The notes under the pieces were generated by a model. It searched no databases. It worked only from the letters and a program-made list of their open reading frames with translations, and was not told where the DNA came from. DNA of 64,000 nucleotides, from assembly GCF_000425405.1 (NCBI RefSeq), contig NZ_AUDJ01000001.1, positions 372,001-436,000 on the forward strand. Reading direction: 5' to 3'. The position numbers and the translations under genes were made by a program. The stretch comes from Ferrimonas kyonanensis DSM 18153. GTDB lineage: Bacteria; Pseudomonadota; Gammaproteobacteria; Enterobacterales; Shewanellaceae. The number at the start of each line of letters is the position of its first letter. The stretch's first letter is position 1. This document shows positions 45,115 to 55,898 of this stretch, piece by piece.

Positions 45115-46413
45115 GTGAGTCTGACGTCGCGAGTGGATTGGTTGGTTCTGGGGCTGGGCATCACTGGCCTGGCCTGCGTACGCCATCTCCATGGCCGTGG
45201 CGACACCGTCGCGGTGTGGGACACTCGCCAGACGCCTCCGGGGGCCGAGCAACTGGCGGCCGAGTTTGCCGATGTGCCGCTGCTCAGCGGCGAGTTCGAG
45301 GCGGCCGGCCTGAAGCAGGCAACCACTCTGGTGGTGTCACCGGGTATTGCCCTGGCCACACCGGCCATTGCCGAGGCGATGGCGGCCGGCGTCGAGGCCA
45401 TCGGCGACATCGAGTTGTTTGCCCGAGAAGCGGACAAACCGGTGATCGCCATCACCGGATCTAATGGCAAGTCGACGGTCACCACCTTGGTGGGTGAGAT
45501 GATCGAGGCCGCCGGTCTGAGCGCGGGTGTGGGCGGCAACATCGGTGTGCCGGCATTGCAGTTGCTGAACCGCGGCCACGATGTCTATGTGCTGGAGTTG
45601 TCCAGCTTCCAGCTTGAGACCACTCACAGCCTGGCGCCGCGCATCGCCACGGTGCTGAATGTCAGTGACGACCACCTGGATCGCTACCGGGACTTTGAGC
45701 ATTACCGCGACACCAAACGCACCGTTTATGATGGCGCCCAGTTGTGTCTGCACAACCTCGACGACGACGATACCCGTTGCCATGACCCCCAAGCCTGGAG
45801 TTTTGGCCTGCAGGCGGGGCGTTTCCACCTGGCCGACGGCCAGTTATGCGACGGGGCCGTAGCGGTGATGCCGGTGGCAGAGATGGCGCTGGTGGGACAA
45901 CACAATCAGGCCAATGCCCTGGCCGCCATGGCATTGGCCACGGCGGTGGGCATCGACCATGACGCCATGCGTCAGGCACTGCGCCGGTTTGGTGGCCTGG
46001 CGCACCGCTGCCAGACGGTGGTGGTAAAACACGGTGTCCACTTTGTGAATGACTCCAAGGCCACCAACGTCGGCGCCACTCTGGCAGCCCTAGAAGGGTT
46101 GGCGGAGTTTCCCGGTCGCTTGCACCTGATTGCCGGGGGCGTCGGCAAAGGCGCCGATTTCTCGCCGCTGGCGCCGGTGTTTGCCGCGCGATTGGCGAGT
46201 CTGTTTACCCTGGGGCAGGACGGTCCGTCGCTGGCGGCGCTGTTTGCCGGGGCGGTGCAGTGCGACTCCATGGAGAGTGCGGTTCGCCAAGCGGCGGCAG
46301 TGGCGGTCGAGGGCGACATGGTGTTGCTGTCCCCGGCCTGTGCCAGCCTGGATATGTTCGCCAACTACATGGAACGCGGCGACAGTTTTCAACGTGCGGC
46401 GGAGGCGGTCTGA
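45115..46413 (+). CDS. murD: UDP-MurNAc-L-Ala:D-Glu ligase MurD
   Basis: 432 aa with a GTG start. N-terminal Rossmann-like LGLGITGLACVRHL, ATP site ITGSNGKSTVT near residue 115, and FVNDSKATN. Adds D-Glu to UDP-MurNAc-L-Ala. No gap to ftsW. Confidence 0.97.
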   Translation: MSLTSRVDWLVLGLGITGLACVRHLHGRGDTVAVWDTRQTPPGAEQLAAEFADVPLLSGEFEAAGLKQATTLVVSPGIALATPAIAEAMAAGVEAIGDIELFAREADKPVIAITGSNGKSTVTTLVGEMIEAAGLSAGVGGNIGVPALQLLNRGHDVYVLELSSFQLETTHSLAPRIATVLNVSDDHLDRYRDFEHYRDTKRTVYDGAQLCLHNLDDDDTRCHDPQAWSFGLQAGRFHLADGQLCDGAVAVMPVAEMALVGQHNQANALAAMALATAVGIDHDAMRQALRRFGGLAHRCQTVVVKHGVHFVNDSKATNVGATLAALEGLAEFPGRLHLIAGGVGKGADFSPLAPVFAARLASLFTLGQDGPSLAALFAGAVQCDSMESAVRQAAAVAVEGDMVLLSPACASLDMFANYMERGDSFQRAAEAV

Positions 46414-47631
46414 ATGGCGTCTACCGAGCAGCAGTTGTCACTGAGATTGCCTCGCAGCGGCCTGATGGGCTGGCTGGGGGCACACTCGGATCAGCCGCCG
46501 CTGTACGATCGCTTTCTGCTGTTGCTGCTGCTGACGCTGGCAGCCATCGGCCTGGTGATGGTGACCTCGGCGTCATTGGCCGAGGCGCAAAGCCTGACCG
46601 GCGATCCGCTCTATTTCGTTAAGCGCCACCTGGCGTTTCTCGGCGGTGCATTGGTGATCCTGGCCCTGGGGCTGCGCATCCCCATGAGTTGGTGGCAACA
46701 ACGCAGTACCCAGTTGATGCTGGGAGGACTGGTGTTGATTGTGCTGGTGTTGTTCGTCGGCCGCAGCGTCAACGGGGCGACTCGCTGGTTGCCGTTGGGC
46801 CCGGTAAACATTCAGGTGGCTGAGGTGGCCAAGTTCACCCTGTTCCTGTACCTGGCCGGTTACCTGGTGCGGCGTCACCAGGAGGTTCGGGAGGAGCTCA
46901 AGGGCTTCTTGAAGCCCTTTGTCACCCTGGGCGTGTACGCCGGTTTCATTCTGGCTCAGCCGGATCTGGGTACCGTGGTGGTGATGTTTGTCACCGTGAT
47001 GGGAATGCTGTTCCTGGCCGGCGCCAAGCTGAGGGATTTCTTTGCCCTGATGCTGCTGGGGGTGTCCCTGGTGGTGGGATTGATCATCTCGGCTCCGTAC
47101 CGGCTACGACGGGTCACCAGTTTTTGGGATCCCTGGGCCGACCCGTTCGGCGCCGGTTACCAGCTGACCCAGTCTCTGATGGCCTACGGCCGCGGCGATT
47201 GGTTGGGGCAGGGGCTGGGCAACAGCATCCAGAAACTGGAGTACCTGCCCGAGGCGCATACGGATTTCATTTTTGCGGTACTGGGTGAGGAGCTGGGGTT
47301 TGCCGGCGTCACCTTTGTGCTGCTGCTGGAACTGATTCTGGCGCTGCGAGCGCTGCGCATTGGCAATCTGGCATTGCAGGCCAATCAGGCCTTTGCTGGC
47401 TATTTTGCCTACGGCATCGGTATCTGGTTCAGTTTTCAAACCGCGGTAAACGTCGGTGCCAGCGTTGGCCTGTTGCCAACCAAAGGCCTGACGTTACCCA
47501 TGGTCAGTTATGGTGGAAGCAGTTTATGGGTAATGACCGTCGCAGCCGTTGTATTGCTGCGCGTCGATTACGAGCGACGATTGGCCGGGGCAAGTCCTGG
47601 CAAAAAGGGGGGCAGTGATGACGGCTCCTAA
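46414..47631 (+). CDS. ftsW: Septal glycosyltransferase FtsW
   Basis: 405 aa SEDS protein with about ten membrane helices; conserved [17 protein letters not shown] and [17 protein letters not shown]. It polymerises lipid II at the septum with FtsI. Overlaps murG by 14 bp. Confidence 0.97.
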   Translation: MASTEQQLSLRLPRSGLMGWLGAHSDQPPLYDRFLLLLLLTLAAIGLVMVTSASLAEAQSLTGDPLYFVKRHLAFLGGALVILALGLRIPMSWWQQRSTQLMLGGLVLIVLVLFVGRSVNGATRWLPLGPVNIQVAEVAKFTLFLYLAGYLVRRHQEVREELKGFLKPFVTLGVYAGFILAQPDLGTVVVMFVTVMGMLFLAGAKLRDFFALMLLGVSLVVGLIISAPYRLRRVTSFWDPWADPFGAGYQLTQSLMAYGRGDWLGQGLGNSIQKLEYLPEAHTDFIFAVLGEELGFAGVTFVLLLELILALRALRIGNLALQANQAFAGYFAYGIGIWFSFQTAVNVGASVGLLPTKGLTLPMVSYGGSSLWVMTVAAVVLLRVDYERRLAGASPGKKGGSDDGS

Positions 47632-48712
47632 ACGATTAATGGTGATGGCCGGTGGTACCGGCGGTCACGTTTTCCCGGCGCTGGCCGTGGCCCGGTATCT
47701 GCGGCAGCAGGGCTGGGAGGTCAGCTGGCTGGGCACCGCCGATCGCATGGAGGCGCGCCTGGTGCCCCAGCATGGGTTTGAGATCGACTTTATCGACATC
47801 CAGGGAGTGAGGGGCAATGGCCTGATGCGTAAGCTCAAGGCGCCCCTGCAGATCCTCAAGGCGATCTCCCAGTCCTGGCGCCTTTTGCGCCAGCGTAAGC
47901 CGGATGTGGTGCTGGGCATGGGCGGCTATGCCGCCGGGCCTGGAGGCATCGCGGCCTGGCTTAGGGGGATCCCGGTGGTGCTGCATGAGCAGAATGCCGT
48001 CGCCGGTGCTACCAACCGCATCCTGGCTCGCTTCGCCAGCCGCATCCTCTGCGCCTTTGACGGCGTCTTTCCCGGCCGGGATGCCCGCCGGGTTGGCAAT
48101 CCGGTGCGAGAGGAGTTGTTGGCGGTGGGGCGGGATCATCCCGTGGTACCCGGTGACCAGCTTAAGGTGTTGGTTGTTGGTGGCAGCCTGGGAGCCAAGG
48201 TGCTCAACGAGACCCTGCCCCAGTCGGCGCAGCGGTTGGGTCCGAACACCAGCTTGACCGTCTGGCATCAAGTTGGGCGTGGCAACGAGGCCGCCACCCG
48301 GGAAGCCTGGCAGGCCCTGGCGCCGGCCGTGGGAGTGCAGGTGTCGGAGTTTATTGATGACATGGCGGCGGCCTATGCCTGGGCGGATCTGGTGATCTGT
48401 CGAGCGGGTGCCCTGACCGTGGCCGAGCTTAGCGCCACCGGCCGGCCCTCGATTCTGGTGCCGTTTCCCCATGCGGTGGACGATCACCAGACCAAAAACA
48501 GCGAGGCCCTGGTGGCCTCAGGGGCGGCCAAATTGATGCCGCAGTCCAAGCTGACGCCGAAAAGCCTGGCGCTGCGGCTCACCCAGATGGCTCATGATTC
48601 AGAGCGGTTGATGTCCATGGCGCGGGCGGCAACCGAGGTGGCGGTTCCTCAGGCCACCCAGTTGGTGGCACAGGAGTGCATTCAGGCCGCCGGGGGGCAA
48701 CACAATGAGTAA
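47618..48712 (+). CDS. murG: UDP-GlcNAc transferase MurG
   Basis: 364 aa from the ATG at 47618 inside the ftsW end; 23 upstream codons are open but belong to ftsW overlap. Glycine-rich [14 protein letters not shown] near residue 13 and [15 protein letters not shown] are the GT28 signatures. Converts lipid I to lipid II. Confidence 0.97.
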   Translation: MTAPKRLMVMAGGTGGHVFPALAVARYLRQQGWEVSWLGTADRMEARLVPQHGFEIDFIDIQGVRGNGLMRKLKAPLQILKAISQSWRLLRQRKPDVVLGMGGYAAGPGGIAAWLRGIPVVLHEQNAVAGATNRILARFASRILCAFDGVFPGRDARRVGNPVREELLAVGRDHPVVPGDQLKVLVVGGSLGAKVLNETLPQSAQRLGPNTSLTVWHQVGRGNEAATREAWQALAPAVGVQVSEFIDDMAAAYAWADLVICRAGALTVAELSATGRPSILVPFPHAVDDHQTKNSEALVASGAAKLMPQSKLTPKSLALRLTQMAHDSERLMSMARAATEVAVPQATQLVAQECIQAAGGQHNE

Positions 48713-50156
48713 TTCAGCCATGCAGAACGGAATGGGCGCCATGCGCCGAGTGAAAGCGATTCATTTTATCGGCATCGGCGGCGCGGGCATGGGCGGCATC
48801 GCCGAGGTGCTGGCCAATGAGGGCTATCGCATCAGTGGCAGCGACATCGCCGAAAACGCGGTAACCGATCGGCTCAAGGCGCTTGGGGCAGTAATTCACC
48901 TGGGCCACGATGCCCGCTGGGTGGCCGACAAGGACGTGGTGGTGGCTTCTACCGCCATTGCCGACAGCAACCCGGAGATCATCGCCGCTCGTGAGCGACG
49001 GATTCCCGTGGTGCAGCGCGCCCAGATGCTGGCGGAACTGATGCGGTTTCGCCACGGCATTGCCATTGCCGGTACCCATGGGAAAACCACCACCACCAGC
49101 TTGATCGCCAGCATCTTTGCTCAGGCGAAGCTGGATCCGACCTTTGTCATCGGCGGATTGCTCAACAGCGCCGGCACCAACGCCCGGCTGGGGTCGGGCA
49201 AGTTTTTGATTGCCGAAGCCGATGAATCCGATGCCAGCTTCCTGCATCTGCAGCCGATGGTATCGGTGGTCACCAATGTCGAGCCGGACCACATGGACAC
49301 CTATGGTGGCGACGTGGGCCGGTTGCACGACACCTTTATCGAGTTTCTCCACAACCTGCCCTTTTATGGCCTGGCGGTGGTGTGCGGTGATGATGACGGT
49401 GTGCAGGCGATTTTGCCCCGGATCAGCCGTCAGGTGACCACCTATGGCTTTGGCAGTGACGTCGACGTGCAGGGACGGGATTTCGTTCAGCACGGCACTC
49501 ACAGCGAGTTTGTGGTGCAACGCCATGGCTGCGATGACCTCAAAGTGACCCTGGCCCTACCTGGACGGCACAACGCCCTCAACGCCCTGGCGGCCATCGC
49601 GGTGGCCTCCGACGCCGGCATCGACGATGCGGCCATTGTCTCCGCCCTGGCGCAGTTTGAAGGCATCGGCCGCCGCTTCCAGCAGTACGGAGAGTTTGAT
49701 AGTGGCCGTGGCCGGGCACTGTTGGTGGACGATTACGGCCACCACCCCAGCGAGGTGGCGGCCACCATCCGCGCCGCCCGTGCCGCCTGGCCCGAGCGCC
49801 GACTGGTGATGGCGTATCAACCGCACCGCTACAGCCGCACCCGGGATCTGTATGACGACTTCTGCCAGGTGTTGGGTGAAGTGGATCAGTTGCTGCTGCT
49901 GGAGGTGTATGCCGCCGGCGAGGAGCCGATTCCTGGTGCCGACAGTCGCGCCCTGGCCCGATCGATTCGTGGCCGGGGGAAAGTGGACCCCATCTACGTG
50001 GCGTCGCCCCAGGCGTTGCCCGGAGTATTGGCGGACCTGATTCAGGACGGTGACGTGGTGATGACTCAGGGGGCCGGCAACATTGGTGCCCTGGCCAAGC
50101 AGTTGGGCGCGATGAAGTTGAGTATTGACGCCATGAAAGAGGTAGGCGATGAGTAA
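48705..50156 (+). CDS. murC: UDP-MurNAc:L-alanine ligase MurC
   Basis: 483 aa Mur ligase: [14 protein letters not shown] near residue 23, ATP site [13 protein letters not shown] near residue 122, [10 protein letters not shown]. Adds L-Ala, the first stem residue. Overlaps murG and ddlB by 8 bp each. Confidence 0.97.
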   Translation: MSNSAMQNGMGAMRRVKAIHFIGIGGAGMGGIAEVLANEGYRISGSDIAENAVTDRLKALGAVIHLGHDARWVADKDVVVASTAIADSNPEIIAARERRIPVVQRAQMLAELMRFRHGIAIAGTHGKTTTTSLIASIFAQAKLDPTFVIGGLLNSAGTNARLGSGKFLIAEADESDASFLHLQPMVSVVTNVEPDHMDTYGGDVGRLHDTFIEFLHNLPFYGLAVVCGDDDGVQAILPRISRQVTTYGFGSDVDVQGRDFVQHGTHSEFVVQRHGCDDLKVTLALPGRHNALNALAAIAVASDAGIDDAAIVSALAQFEGIGRRFQQYGEFDSGRGRALLVDDYGHHPSEVAATIRAARAAWPERRLVMAYQPHRYSRTRDLYDDFCQVLGEVDQLLLLEVYAAGEEPIPGADSRALARSIRGRGKVDPIYVASPQALPGVLADLIQDGDVVMTQGAGNIGALAKQLGAMKLSIDAMKEVGDE

Positions 50157-51069
50157 GTTTGGCAAAGTGGCGGTGATGTTCGGTGGCAGCAGTGCCGAGC
50201 GGGAGATCTCTCTGAAATCCGGGCAGGCGGTTCTGGCCGGACTGCAGGCCGCCGGCGTGGACGCTCACCCCTTTGATCCGGCCGAGCGCCCCCTGGCCCA
50301 GTTGCAACAGGAAGGCTTCGAACGGGTGTTTGTGGTGCTTCATGGCCGTGGCGGCGAGGACGGCACCCTGCAGGGGGCCCTCGACCACATGGGCCTGCCC
50401 TACACCGGCAGTGGCGTGCTTGGCTGCGCCCTGGCCATGGACAAAGTCCGCACCAAGATGCTGTGGGCTGGCATGGGGCTGCCCACAGCGGCGTTTGAGG
50501 TGGCCCGTCAGGAGACGTATCAGGCCGAGCAGGCTGGCACCATGCTGGCGCGTCTCGGTGGCAAGGTGATGGTGAAACCCGCCAATGAAGGGTCTTCCAT
50601 CGGCATGGCCATCGCCGACACCGCGTTACAGCTGCAGCAGGCCATCGAAGCGGCGCTGGAGTACGACCGACAGATTTTGGTGGAACGCTTTATCGATGGG
50701 CCAGAGTACACGGTGTCGATCCTCGGTGAGCAGGCGCTGCCGGCCATCGAGATGCAGACCGACAATCAGTTTTACGACTATCAGGCCAAGTACCAGTCCA
50801 CCGAGACCCGCTACCTGTGCCCGTGTGACCTGTCTGCGGAGGAAGAGCAGCAGTTGCGCGCCCTGGCTCTGGATGCGTTTAAGGCGGTAGGGGCCAGTGG
50901 CTGGGGCCGGGTGGATGTGATGCGCACCGCCGACGGCGACTGGCAGTTGCTGGAGGTCAATACCGTACCGGGTATGACACAGACCAGCCTGGTGCCAAAG
51001 GCGGCGCAAGCGAGGGGCCTGGATTTTCAGGCGCTGGTTGTGGCCATTTTGGCCCAGACCCTGAGGTAA
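50149..51069 (+). CDS. ddlB: D-alanine--D-alanine ligase
   Basis: 306 aa ATP-grasp enzyme, the DdlB length. [16 protein letters not shown] at the start, [14 protein letters not shown], and [15 protein letters not shown] near the end. Supplies the D-Ala-D-Ala used by MurF. Confidence 0.97.
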   Translation: MSKFGKVAVMFGGSSAEREISLKSGQAVLAGLQAAGVDAHPFDPAERPLAQLQQEGFERVFVVLHGRGGEDGTLQGALDHMGLPYTGSGVLGCALAMDKVRTKMLWAGMGLPTAAFEVARQETYQAEQAGTMLARLGGKVMVKPANEGSSIGMAIADTALQLQQAIEAALEYDRQILVERFIDGPEYTVSILGEQALPAIEMQTDNQFYDYQAKYQSTETRYLCPCDLSAEEEQQLRALALDAFKAVGASGWGRVDVMRTADGDWQLLEVNTVPGMTQTSLVPKAAQARGLDFQALVVAILAQTLR

Positions 51070-51072
51070 GCC

Positions 51073-51831
51073 ATGGTCTCCTTGCCGGCATTGCCCAAAT
51101 GGCGACGGCCCGAGGTCAACTGGTATTCCCTGGTGGGGATACTGATGCTGATACTGGTGCTGGTGTTGCTGGCATGGGGCGGTAACCGGCTTGGGCAGAC
51201 ACTGGCGGACGCCGACCGCTTACCCATCAGCGAAATCGCCCTGGTGGGAGAGCGGAGCTACACCTCGGATGCGGAGGTGCAGCAGGCGCTGGCCGGTATC
51301 GATGGCGCCAGCCTGGTGACCGCCAACATGCAGGGGGTGGCAGCAGCGTTGACCGATCTGCCCTGGGTTAAGCGGGTCACGGTGCGTCGGGAGTGGCCAA
51401 ATCGGTTACGGGTGTATCTGGTGGAGCAGCAGCCACAGGCGCATTGGAATGGTGACCACTGGCTGAATCAGGACGCGGATGCATTTACCGCGCCGGCTCG
51501 CCCCGGATTGGTGCCGCTGCCCGAACTTTTCGGGCCGGCGGACAGCAACCAAAAAGTGTGGCAACACTGGCTGATATTCAGTCAGCTTTTGCGGTTAAAT
51601 GGGTTTGAGCCAGCGGCGCTGGAGTTGACGGCCCGCCATGCCTGGAAGGTACAGCTCAAAGACGGGTTGGAGCTGCGGCTGGGAAGGACCGATGGCGTCG
51701 AGCGCCTGCAGCGGTTTATTGACCTGTGGCCGACGCTGAAAACGCAAGGAAGACGAGCACAATACATTGATCTTCGGTACGATACGGGATTGGCCGTGGG
51801 TTGGCAGTTAGAACAACAAGAGAATCAATAG
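51073..51831 (+). CDS. ftsQ: Cell division protein FtsQ
   Basis: 252 aa: short cytoplasmic tail, membrane helix at about residues 17-37 (LVGILMLILVLVLLAWGG), then POTRA (ISEIALVGERSYTSDAEVQ) and beta domains. It anchors the FtsQLB complex. Confidence 0.95.
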   Translation: MVSLPALPKWRRPEVNWYSLVGILMLILVLVLLAWGGNRLGQTLADADRLPISEIALVGERSYTSDAEVQQALAGIDGASLVTANMQGVAAALTDLPWVKRVTVRREWPNRLRVYLVEQQPQAHWNGDHWLNQDADAFTAPARPGLVPLPELFGPADSNQKVWQHWLIFSQLLRLNGFEPAALELTARHAWKVQLKDGLELRLGRTDGVERLQRFIDLWPTLKTQGRRAQYIDLRYDTGLAVGWQLEQQENQ

Positions 51832-51834
51832 AGC

Positions 51835-53070
51835 ATGACTAAGAGTCAGGAACGTAATCTCATCGTCGGGCTGGATATCGGCACCTCCAAGGTGGTGGCG
51901 ATCATTGGTGAACTGATGCCCGATGGGGTCATCAGCATTGTCGGCCTGGGCAGCCAGCCTTCCCGGGGCATGGACAAGGGTGGTGTCAACGATCTTGATT
52001 CGGTGTCACGCAGCATCAAAAACGCCATTGGTCAGGCGGAGATGATGGCCGACTGTCAGGTGGGTTCGGTGTTCCTGAGCATCTCCGGCCGGCATGTGGA
52101 CAGTCAGAATGAAAAGGGCATGGTCTCCATCGACGACGATGAAGTGACCCAGGATGACGTCGACCACGCCATCCACACCGCCCGCTCGGTGAAGATTCCC
52201 ACCGAGCGTCGCATCCTGCACGTGCTGCCTCAGGAGTTCAGCATCGACGAGCAGGAGGGGATTCGCAGCCCGGTGGGTATCTCCGGCATGCGGATGCAGG
52301 TGGACGTGCACATCGTTACCTGCTCCAACGACTGGGCCAAAAACATCATTAAATGTGTCGAGCGTTGTGGCATCCAGGTGGAAGACCTGGTGTTCTCCGC
52401 CCTGGCATCCGCCGATGCGGTGCTGACCCAGGACGAGAAAGACCTCGGTGCCTGCCTGGTGGACATCGGCGGCGGCACCACCGACATCGCCATCTACACC
52501 AATGGCGCCTTGCGTCATTGTGCGGTGATTCCCGTGGCCGGCAATCAGGTCACCAACGACATCGCCAAGATTTTCCGCACGCCGCTGGCCCACGCCGAGC
52601 AGATAAAGGTGCAGTACGCCTGTGCTCGTAGTGCCCTGGTCAGCCAGGAGGAGAGCATCGACGTTCACTCCGTCGGTGGCCGGCCGTCTCGAACCATGTC
52701 CCGCCACACCCTGGCGGAGGTGGTGGAGCCCCGATACCAGGAGATCTTTGAACTGGTGCAGGAGGAGTTGCGCAGCAGTGGCTTTGAAGAACAGGTGGCG
52801 GCGGGGATCATCCTCACCGGCGGAACCTCAGCCATCGACGGTGCTGTCGAAGTGGCAGAAGAGTGCTTTGGCATGCCGGTCAGGGTGGCCATCCCTACGG
52901 AATCCAAAGGGTTAAATGAATATGTCAGTGAGCCAAGCTTTGCAACACCCGTTGGCTTGCTGTACTTTGGCGCCGAAAGAATCCGCGATCGCGAGCGCGA
53001 ACGGGAAACCGGCAACGGAGTCACCAGCTTTTTGGATCGAATCCAAGGTTGGTTTAAGGGTGAATTTTAG
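51835..53070 (+). CDS. ftsA: Cell division protein FtsA
   Basis: 411 aa actin-like ATPase: VGLDIGTSKVVAIIGE near residue 10, LVDIGGGTTDIAIY near residue 211, GIILTGGTS. The C-terminal amphipathic helix (TSFLDRIQGWFKGEF) targets it to the membrane, where it tethers FtsZ. Begins 3 bp after ftsQ. Confidence 0.97.
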   Translation: MTKSQERNLIVGLDIGTSKVVAIIGELMPDGVISIVGLGSQPSRGMDKGGVNDLDSVSRSIKNAIGQAEMMADCQVGSVFLSISGRHVDSQNEKGMVSIDDDEVTQDDVDHAIHTARSVKIPTERRILHVLPQEFSIDEQEGIRSPVGISGMRMQVDVHIVTCSNDWAKNIIKCVERCGIQVEDLVFSALASADAVLTQDEKDLGACLVDIGGGTTDIAIYTNGALRHCAVIPVAGNQVTNDIAKIFRTPLAHAEQIKVQYACARSALVSQEESIDVHSVGGRPSRTMSRHTLAEVVEPRYQEIFELVQEELRSSGFEEQVAAGIILTGGTSAIDGAVEVAEECFGMPVRVAIPTESKGLNEYVSEPSFATPVGLLYFGAERIRDRERERETGNGVTSFLDRIQGWFKGEF

Positions 53071-53086
53071 CGGCCGATAGCAGTGG

Positions 53087-53111
53087 GACAGGGTAGGATA
53101 GCGCCCCTGTC
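53087..53111 (+). promoter_or_regulatory. Hairpin in the ftsA-ftsZ gap
   Basis: GACAGGG/CCCTGTC arms with an 11-base loop in the 106-bp gap between ftsA and ftsZ; no T-run follows. It could be an mRNA processing or stability element that sets ftsZ above ftsA, or a weak pause site. Confidence 0.35.
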
Positions 53112-53176
53112 TGCATGACGCGGCGGCCGCAGGGTCGATAGAACAATTTGGACGCAGGCTAAACGGAGATATATGT

Positions 53177-54403
53177 ATGTTTGAGGTCGTGGATGCGCAC
53201 ACCGAAGATGCCGTCATTAAAGTGATTGGTGTAGGTGGCGGTGGCGGGAATGCCATCGAACACATGGTCGAACAGACCATCGAAGGAGCTCAGTTTATCG
53301 TGGCCAACACGGACTCGCAGGCATTGCGCAAGTCCTCGGCGGGCACCACGATTCAGCTGGGCAAGAATGTCACCAAGGGCCTGGGCGCTGGCGCCAACCC
53401 GGCCATCGGCCACGAAGCGGCGATGGAGGACAAAGAGTCCATCCGTGCAGCCTTGCAAGGATCCGACATGGTGTTCATTGCCGCCGGCATGGGCGGTGGC
53501 ACCGGTACCGGTGCGGCGCCAGTGGTGGCCGAAGTGGCCAAGGAGGAGGGAATCCTCACCGTGGCGGTGGTGACCAAGCCGTTCGTGTTTGAAGGCAAGA
53601 AGCGTTCGGCCTATGCCGATCAGGGCATCGAAGAGCTGTCCAAGCACGTGGATTCCTTGATCACCGTGCCCAACGACAAGCTGCTGAAAGTGCTGGGCAC
53701 CAAGACCAGTTTGCTGGAAGCGTTCAGCGCCGCCAACAACGTGCTGCTGGGCGCGGTACAGGGGATTGCCGAACTGATCACCCGTACCGGTCTGATCAAC
53801 GTCGATTTCGCCGACGTGAAAACCGTGATGTCCGAAATGGGCAATGCCATGATGGGCACCGGTGTCGCCCGTGGTGAAAACCGCGCCGAAGAGGCGGCGG
53901 AAGCGGCCGTCTCCAGCCCGCTGCTGGAAGACATCGATCTGACCGGTGCCAAAGGGGTGCTGGTGAACATCACCTGTGGCATGGATCTGTCCATCGAAGA
54001 GTACACCCTCATCGGTGACCACGTTCGCGCCTACGCGTCCGAGAACGCCACCATCGTGGTGGGGACCGTGATCGAACCGGAGATGAGCGACGAGATTCGA
54101 GTGACCGTGGTGGCTACCGGTATCGGTGCCGATAAGAAGCCAGACATCCAGATCGTGGTGCCGCCAAAAGCGGCGACGCCACCGCCTCAGCCGGTGGCTA
54201 CCCCTGCACCGACTCAGAACCTGGAGCAGCCAGCGGTGTCGATGCAGCCGATTCGGGTCGAGCCGGCGGTCAGCAGTGAGCCCGTTGCGCCTCAACCGGC
54301 GGCACCGAGCTCCAACCCGCAAAGCAATGCCGCTCCGGCTCAGGATCCTCAGAAAGGGGCTTACCTGGACATTCCGGCATTCCTGCGCAAGCAGTTGGAT
54401 TAA
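53177..54403 (+). CDS. ftsZ: Cell division GTPase FtsZ
   Basis: 408 aa. Tubulin signature [10 protein letters not shown] near residue 105, N-terminal [13 protein letters not shown], a Pro/Ala/Gln-rich linker from about residue 320, and the conserved C-terminal DIPAFLRKQ that binds FtsA and ZipA. GGAG precedes the ATG. The linker is longer than that of E. coli FtsZ (383 aa). Confidence 0.98.
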   Translation: MFEVVDAHTEDAVIKVIGVGGGGGNAIEHMVEQTIEGAQFIVANTDSQALRKSSAGTTIQLGKNVTKGLGAGANPAIGHEAAMEDKESIRAALQGSDMVFIAAGMGGGTGTGAAPVVAEVAKEEGILTVAVVTKPFVFEGKKRSAYADQGIEELSKHVDSLITVPNDKLLKVLGTKTSLLEAFSAANNVLLGAVQGIAELITRTGLINVDFADVKTVMSEMGNAMMGTGVARGENRAEEAAEAAVSSPLLEDIDLTGAKGVLVNITCGMDLSIEEYTLIGDHVRAYASENATIVVGTVIEPEMSDEIRVTVVATGIGADKKPDIQIVVPPKAATPPPQPVATPAPTQNLEQPAVSMQPIRVEPAVSSEPVAPQPAAPSSNPQSNAAPAQDPQKGAYLDIPAFLRKQLD

Positions 54404-54434
54404 GCCACTGGAAATGAGCTCCTCTGACCAGATT

Positions 54435-54463
54435 TTGGCCTGAGGGATTTTTTCTGGTAGAAT
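54435..54463 (+). promoter_or_regulatory. lpxC promoter
   Basis: TTGGCC and TAGAAT spaced 17 bp, with an extended -10 TG one base ahead of TAGAAT, 40 bp before the lpxC start. Confidence 0.7.
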
Positions 54464-54503
54464 ATGCGCCCTTAATTGAGTTTATACGAGAGCAGGACCG
54501 TCT

Positions 54504-55415
54504 ATGAGTAAACAACGCACTCTGCAACGCCCGGTTCAGGCTACTGGTGTGGGTCTCCATTCCGGTAACAAGGTAACCATGAGCATTAATCCCGCCCCAG
54601 TGGGCACAGGGATTGTGTTTCGTCGTACCGATCTGACCCCCGCCGTTGAGATTCCTGCTGCCGCAGGTCTGGTGCGTGAAACCACTCTGTGTACCGGTCT
54701 GGTGAATGAACAGGGTCACCGCATCGCCACCGTTGAGCACCTGCTGTCGGCTCTGGCCGGCCTGGGTGTCGATAACGCCGTTATCGAGGTGGATGCCCCT
54801 GAGATTCCGATTATGGATGGCAGTGCCAGTCCATTTGTCTTTCTTCTGCAGACCGCCGGTCTTGTGGAGCAGCCTGCGTCCAAACAGTATCTGCGTATCC
54901 GCAAGCCGATTCGGGTAGAAGAGGGTGACAAGTGGGCCGAGTTCCGCCCCTACAACGGCTTTAAACTCAACTTTGCCATTGACTTTGATCACCCGGAGAT
55001 CGCCCGTAGCCAGCAGAAGATGGTGATGGATTTCTCCTCTGCCGAGTACATTAAGCAGGTGAGCCGTGCCCGTACCTTTGGGTTCATGCGCGACATCGAG
55101 TACCTGCGTGCCAACAACTTGGCACTGGGCGGTAGCATGGAAAATGCCGTGGTTCTGGATGAGTTCCGTATCCTCAACCCGGATGGTCTGCGGGTCGACA
55201 ATGAGTTCGTGAAGCACAAGATTCTGGATGCCATTGGCGATCTGTACCTAGGGGGCTACGCCATCCTGGGTGAGTTCACGGCGTACAAGTCAGGCCACGC
55301 TCTCAACAACCAGTTGATTCGGGCCGTGCTGGAGCAGCAGGAGTGCTGGGAGCTGGTGAGCTTTGAGAAGCCACAGGAAGTCCCGATGGACTACCTGGCT
55401 CCGGTTACCGCTTGA
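54504..55415 (+). CDS. lpxC: UDP-3-O-acyl-GlcNAc deacetylase LpxC
   Basis: 303 aa. Zinc ligands in [10 protein letters not shown] (His79 region) and [13 protein letters not shown], with the catalytic His in KSGHALNNQ. It is the committed step of lipid A synthesis and in enterobacteria a substrate of FtsH. It ends the forward dcw region. Confidence 0.97.
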   Translation: MSKQRTLQRPVQATGVGLHSGNKVTMSINPAPVGTGIVFRRTDLTPAVEIPAAAGLVRETTLCTGLVNEQGHRIATVEHLLSALAGLGVDNAVIEVDAPEIPIMDGSASPFVFLLQTAGLVEQPASKQYLRIRKPIRVEEGDKWAEFRPYNGFKLNFAIDFDHPEIARSQQKMVMDFSSAEYIKQVSRARTFGFMRDIEYLRANNLALGGSMENAVVLDEFRILNPDGLRVDNEFVKHKILDAIGDLYLGGYAILGEFTAYKSGHALNNQLIRAVLEQQECWELVSFEKPQEVPMDYLAPVTA

Positions 55416-55420
55416 TGCGA

Positions 55421-55867
55421 TTATGATTTCTTCTGGCCGCCCCCATGGGCGGCCAGTTTTTTTAGTTTCTCCCCTAAGCTACCGCCTAATGAATTTGCCA
55501 GCTCCTGAAGCTGATCGGCGGCCTGTTGGCTCAGTTGATTGGTATTTTTTGCAACCGGGCGCTGAATCCTGGATAACCCCGGGTTGACTTTGATCTCAAT
55601 AGTGGTGAGCATTGGGAAGTTTTGTTGCCTGAGTTGTTGCAGCAGCTGCATCTTTTGAAATTGCAGTCTGGTGGCCCAGGCGGCGGAGTCCGTTTCAATA
55701 ATGACGACGCCGTTGCGCACATTGGCAACCCGATAGCGGCCATTGAGCTCGTTACCCACTAATTGGGTAACAGCCTGCTGCAATCTTCGCAGAGTGTCGG
55801 TTCGCTGGCGAACGTCGACCAGCTTATGGCTCATGAGATCTGCAAGGTCAGTCGGTTTTGATTTCAT
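55421..55867 (-). CDS. dciA: DciA-family replicative helicase loader (DUF721)
   Basis: 148 aa from the ATG at 55867; the frame is open to 55999 but the extra part overlaps the divergent peptidase gene. N-terminal DUF721/KH-like domain (TLRRLQQAVTQLVGNEL, VVIIETDSAAWATRLQFQ), then a basic, probably disordered tail. DciA loads the DnaB helicase in bacteria without DnaC/DnaI. It is convergent with lpxC (5 bp between stops) and 31 bp from the peptidase start. Confidence 0.88.
   Translation of the reverse strand: MKSKPTDLADLMSHKLVDVRQRTDTLRRLQQAVTQLVGNELNGRYRVANVRNGVVIIETDSAAWATRLQFQKMQLLQQLRQQNFPMLTTIEIKVNPGLSRIQRPVAKNTNQLSQQAADQLQELANSLGGSLGEKLKKLAAHGGGQKKS
55433..55463 (+). terminator. lpxC terminator embedded in the 3' end of dciA
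   Basis: CTGGCCGCCC/GGGCGGCCAG with a CCAT loop followed by seven T on the plus strand. The whole hairpin lies inside the dciA reading frame and is translated on the minus strand as part of its C-terminal LAAHGGGQ. Confidence 0.88.
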
Positions 55868-55898
55868 ACCAAGACAATAAACAAAAGATAAGTACTCC

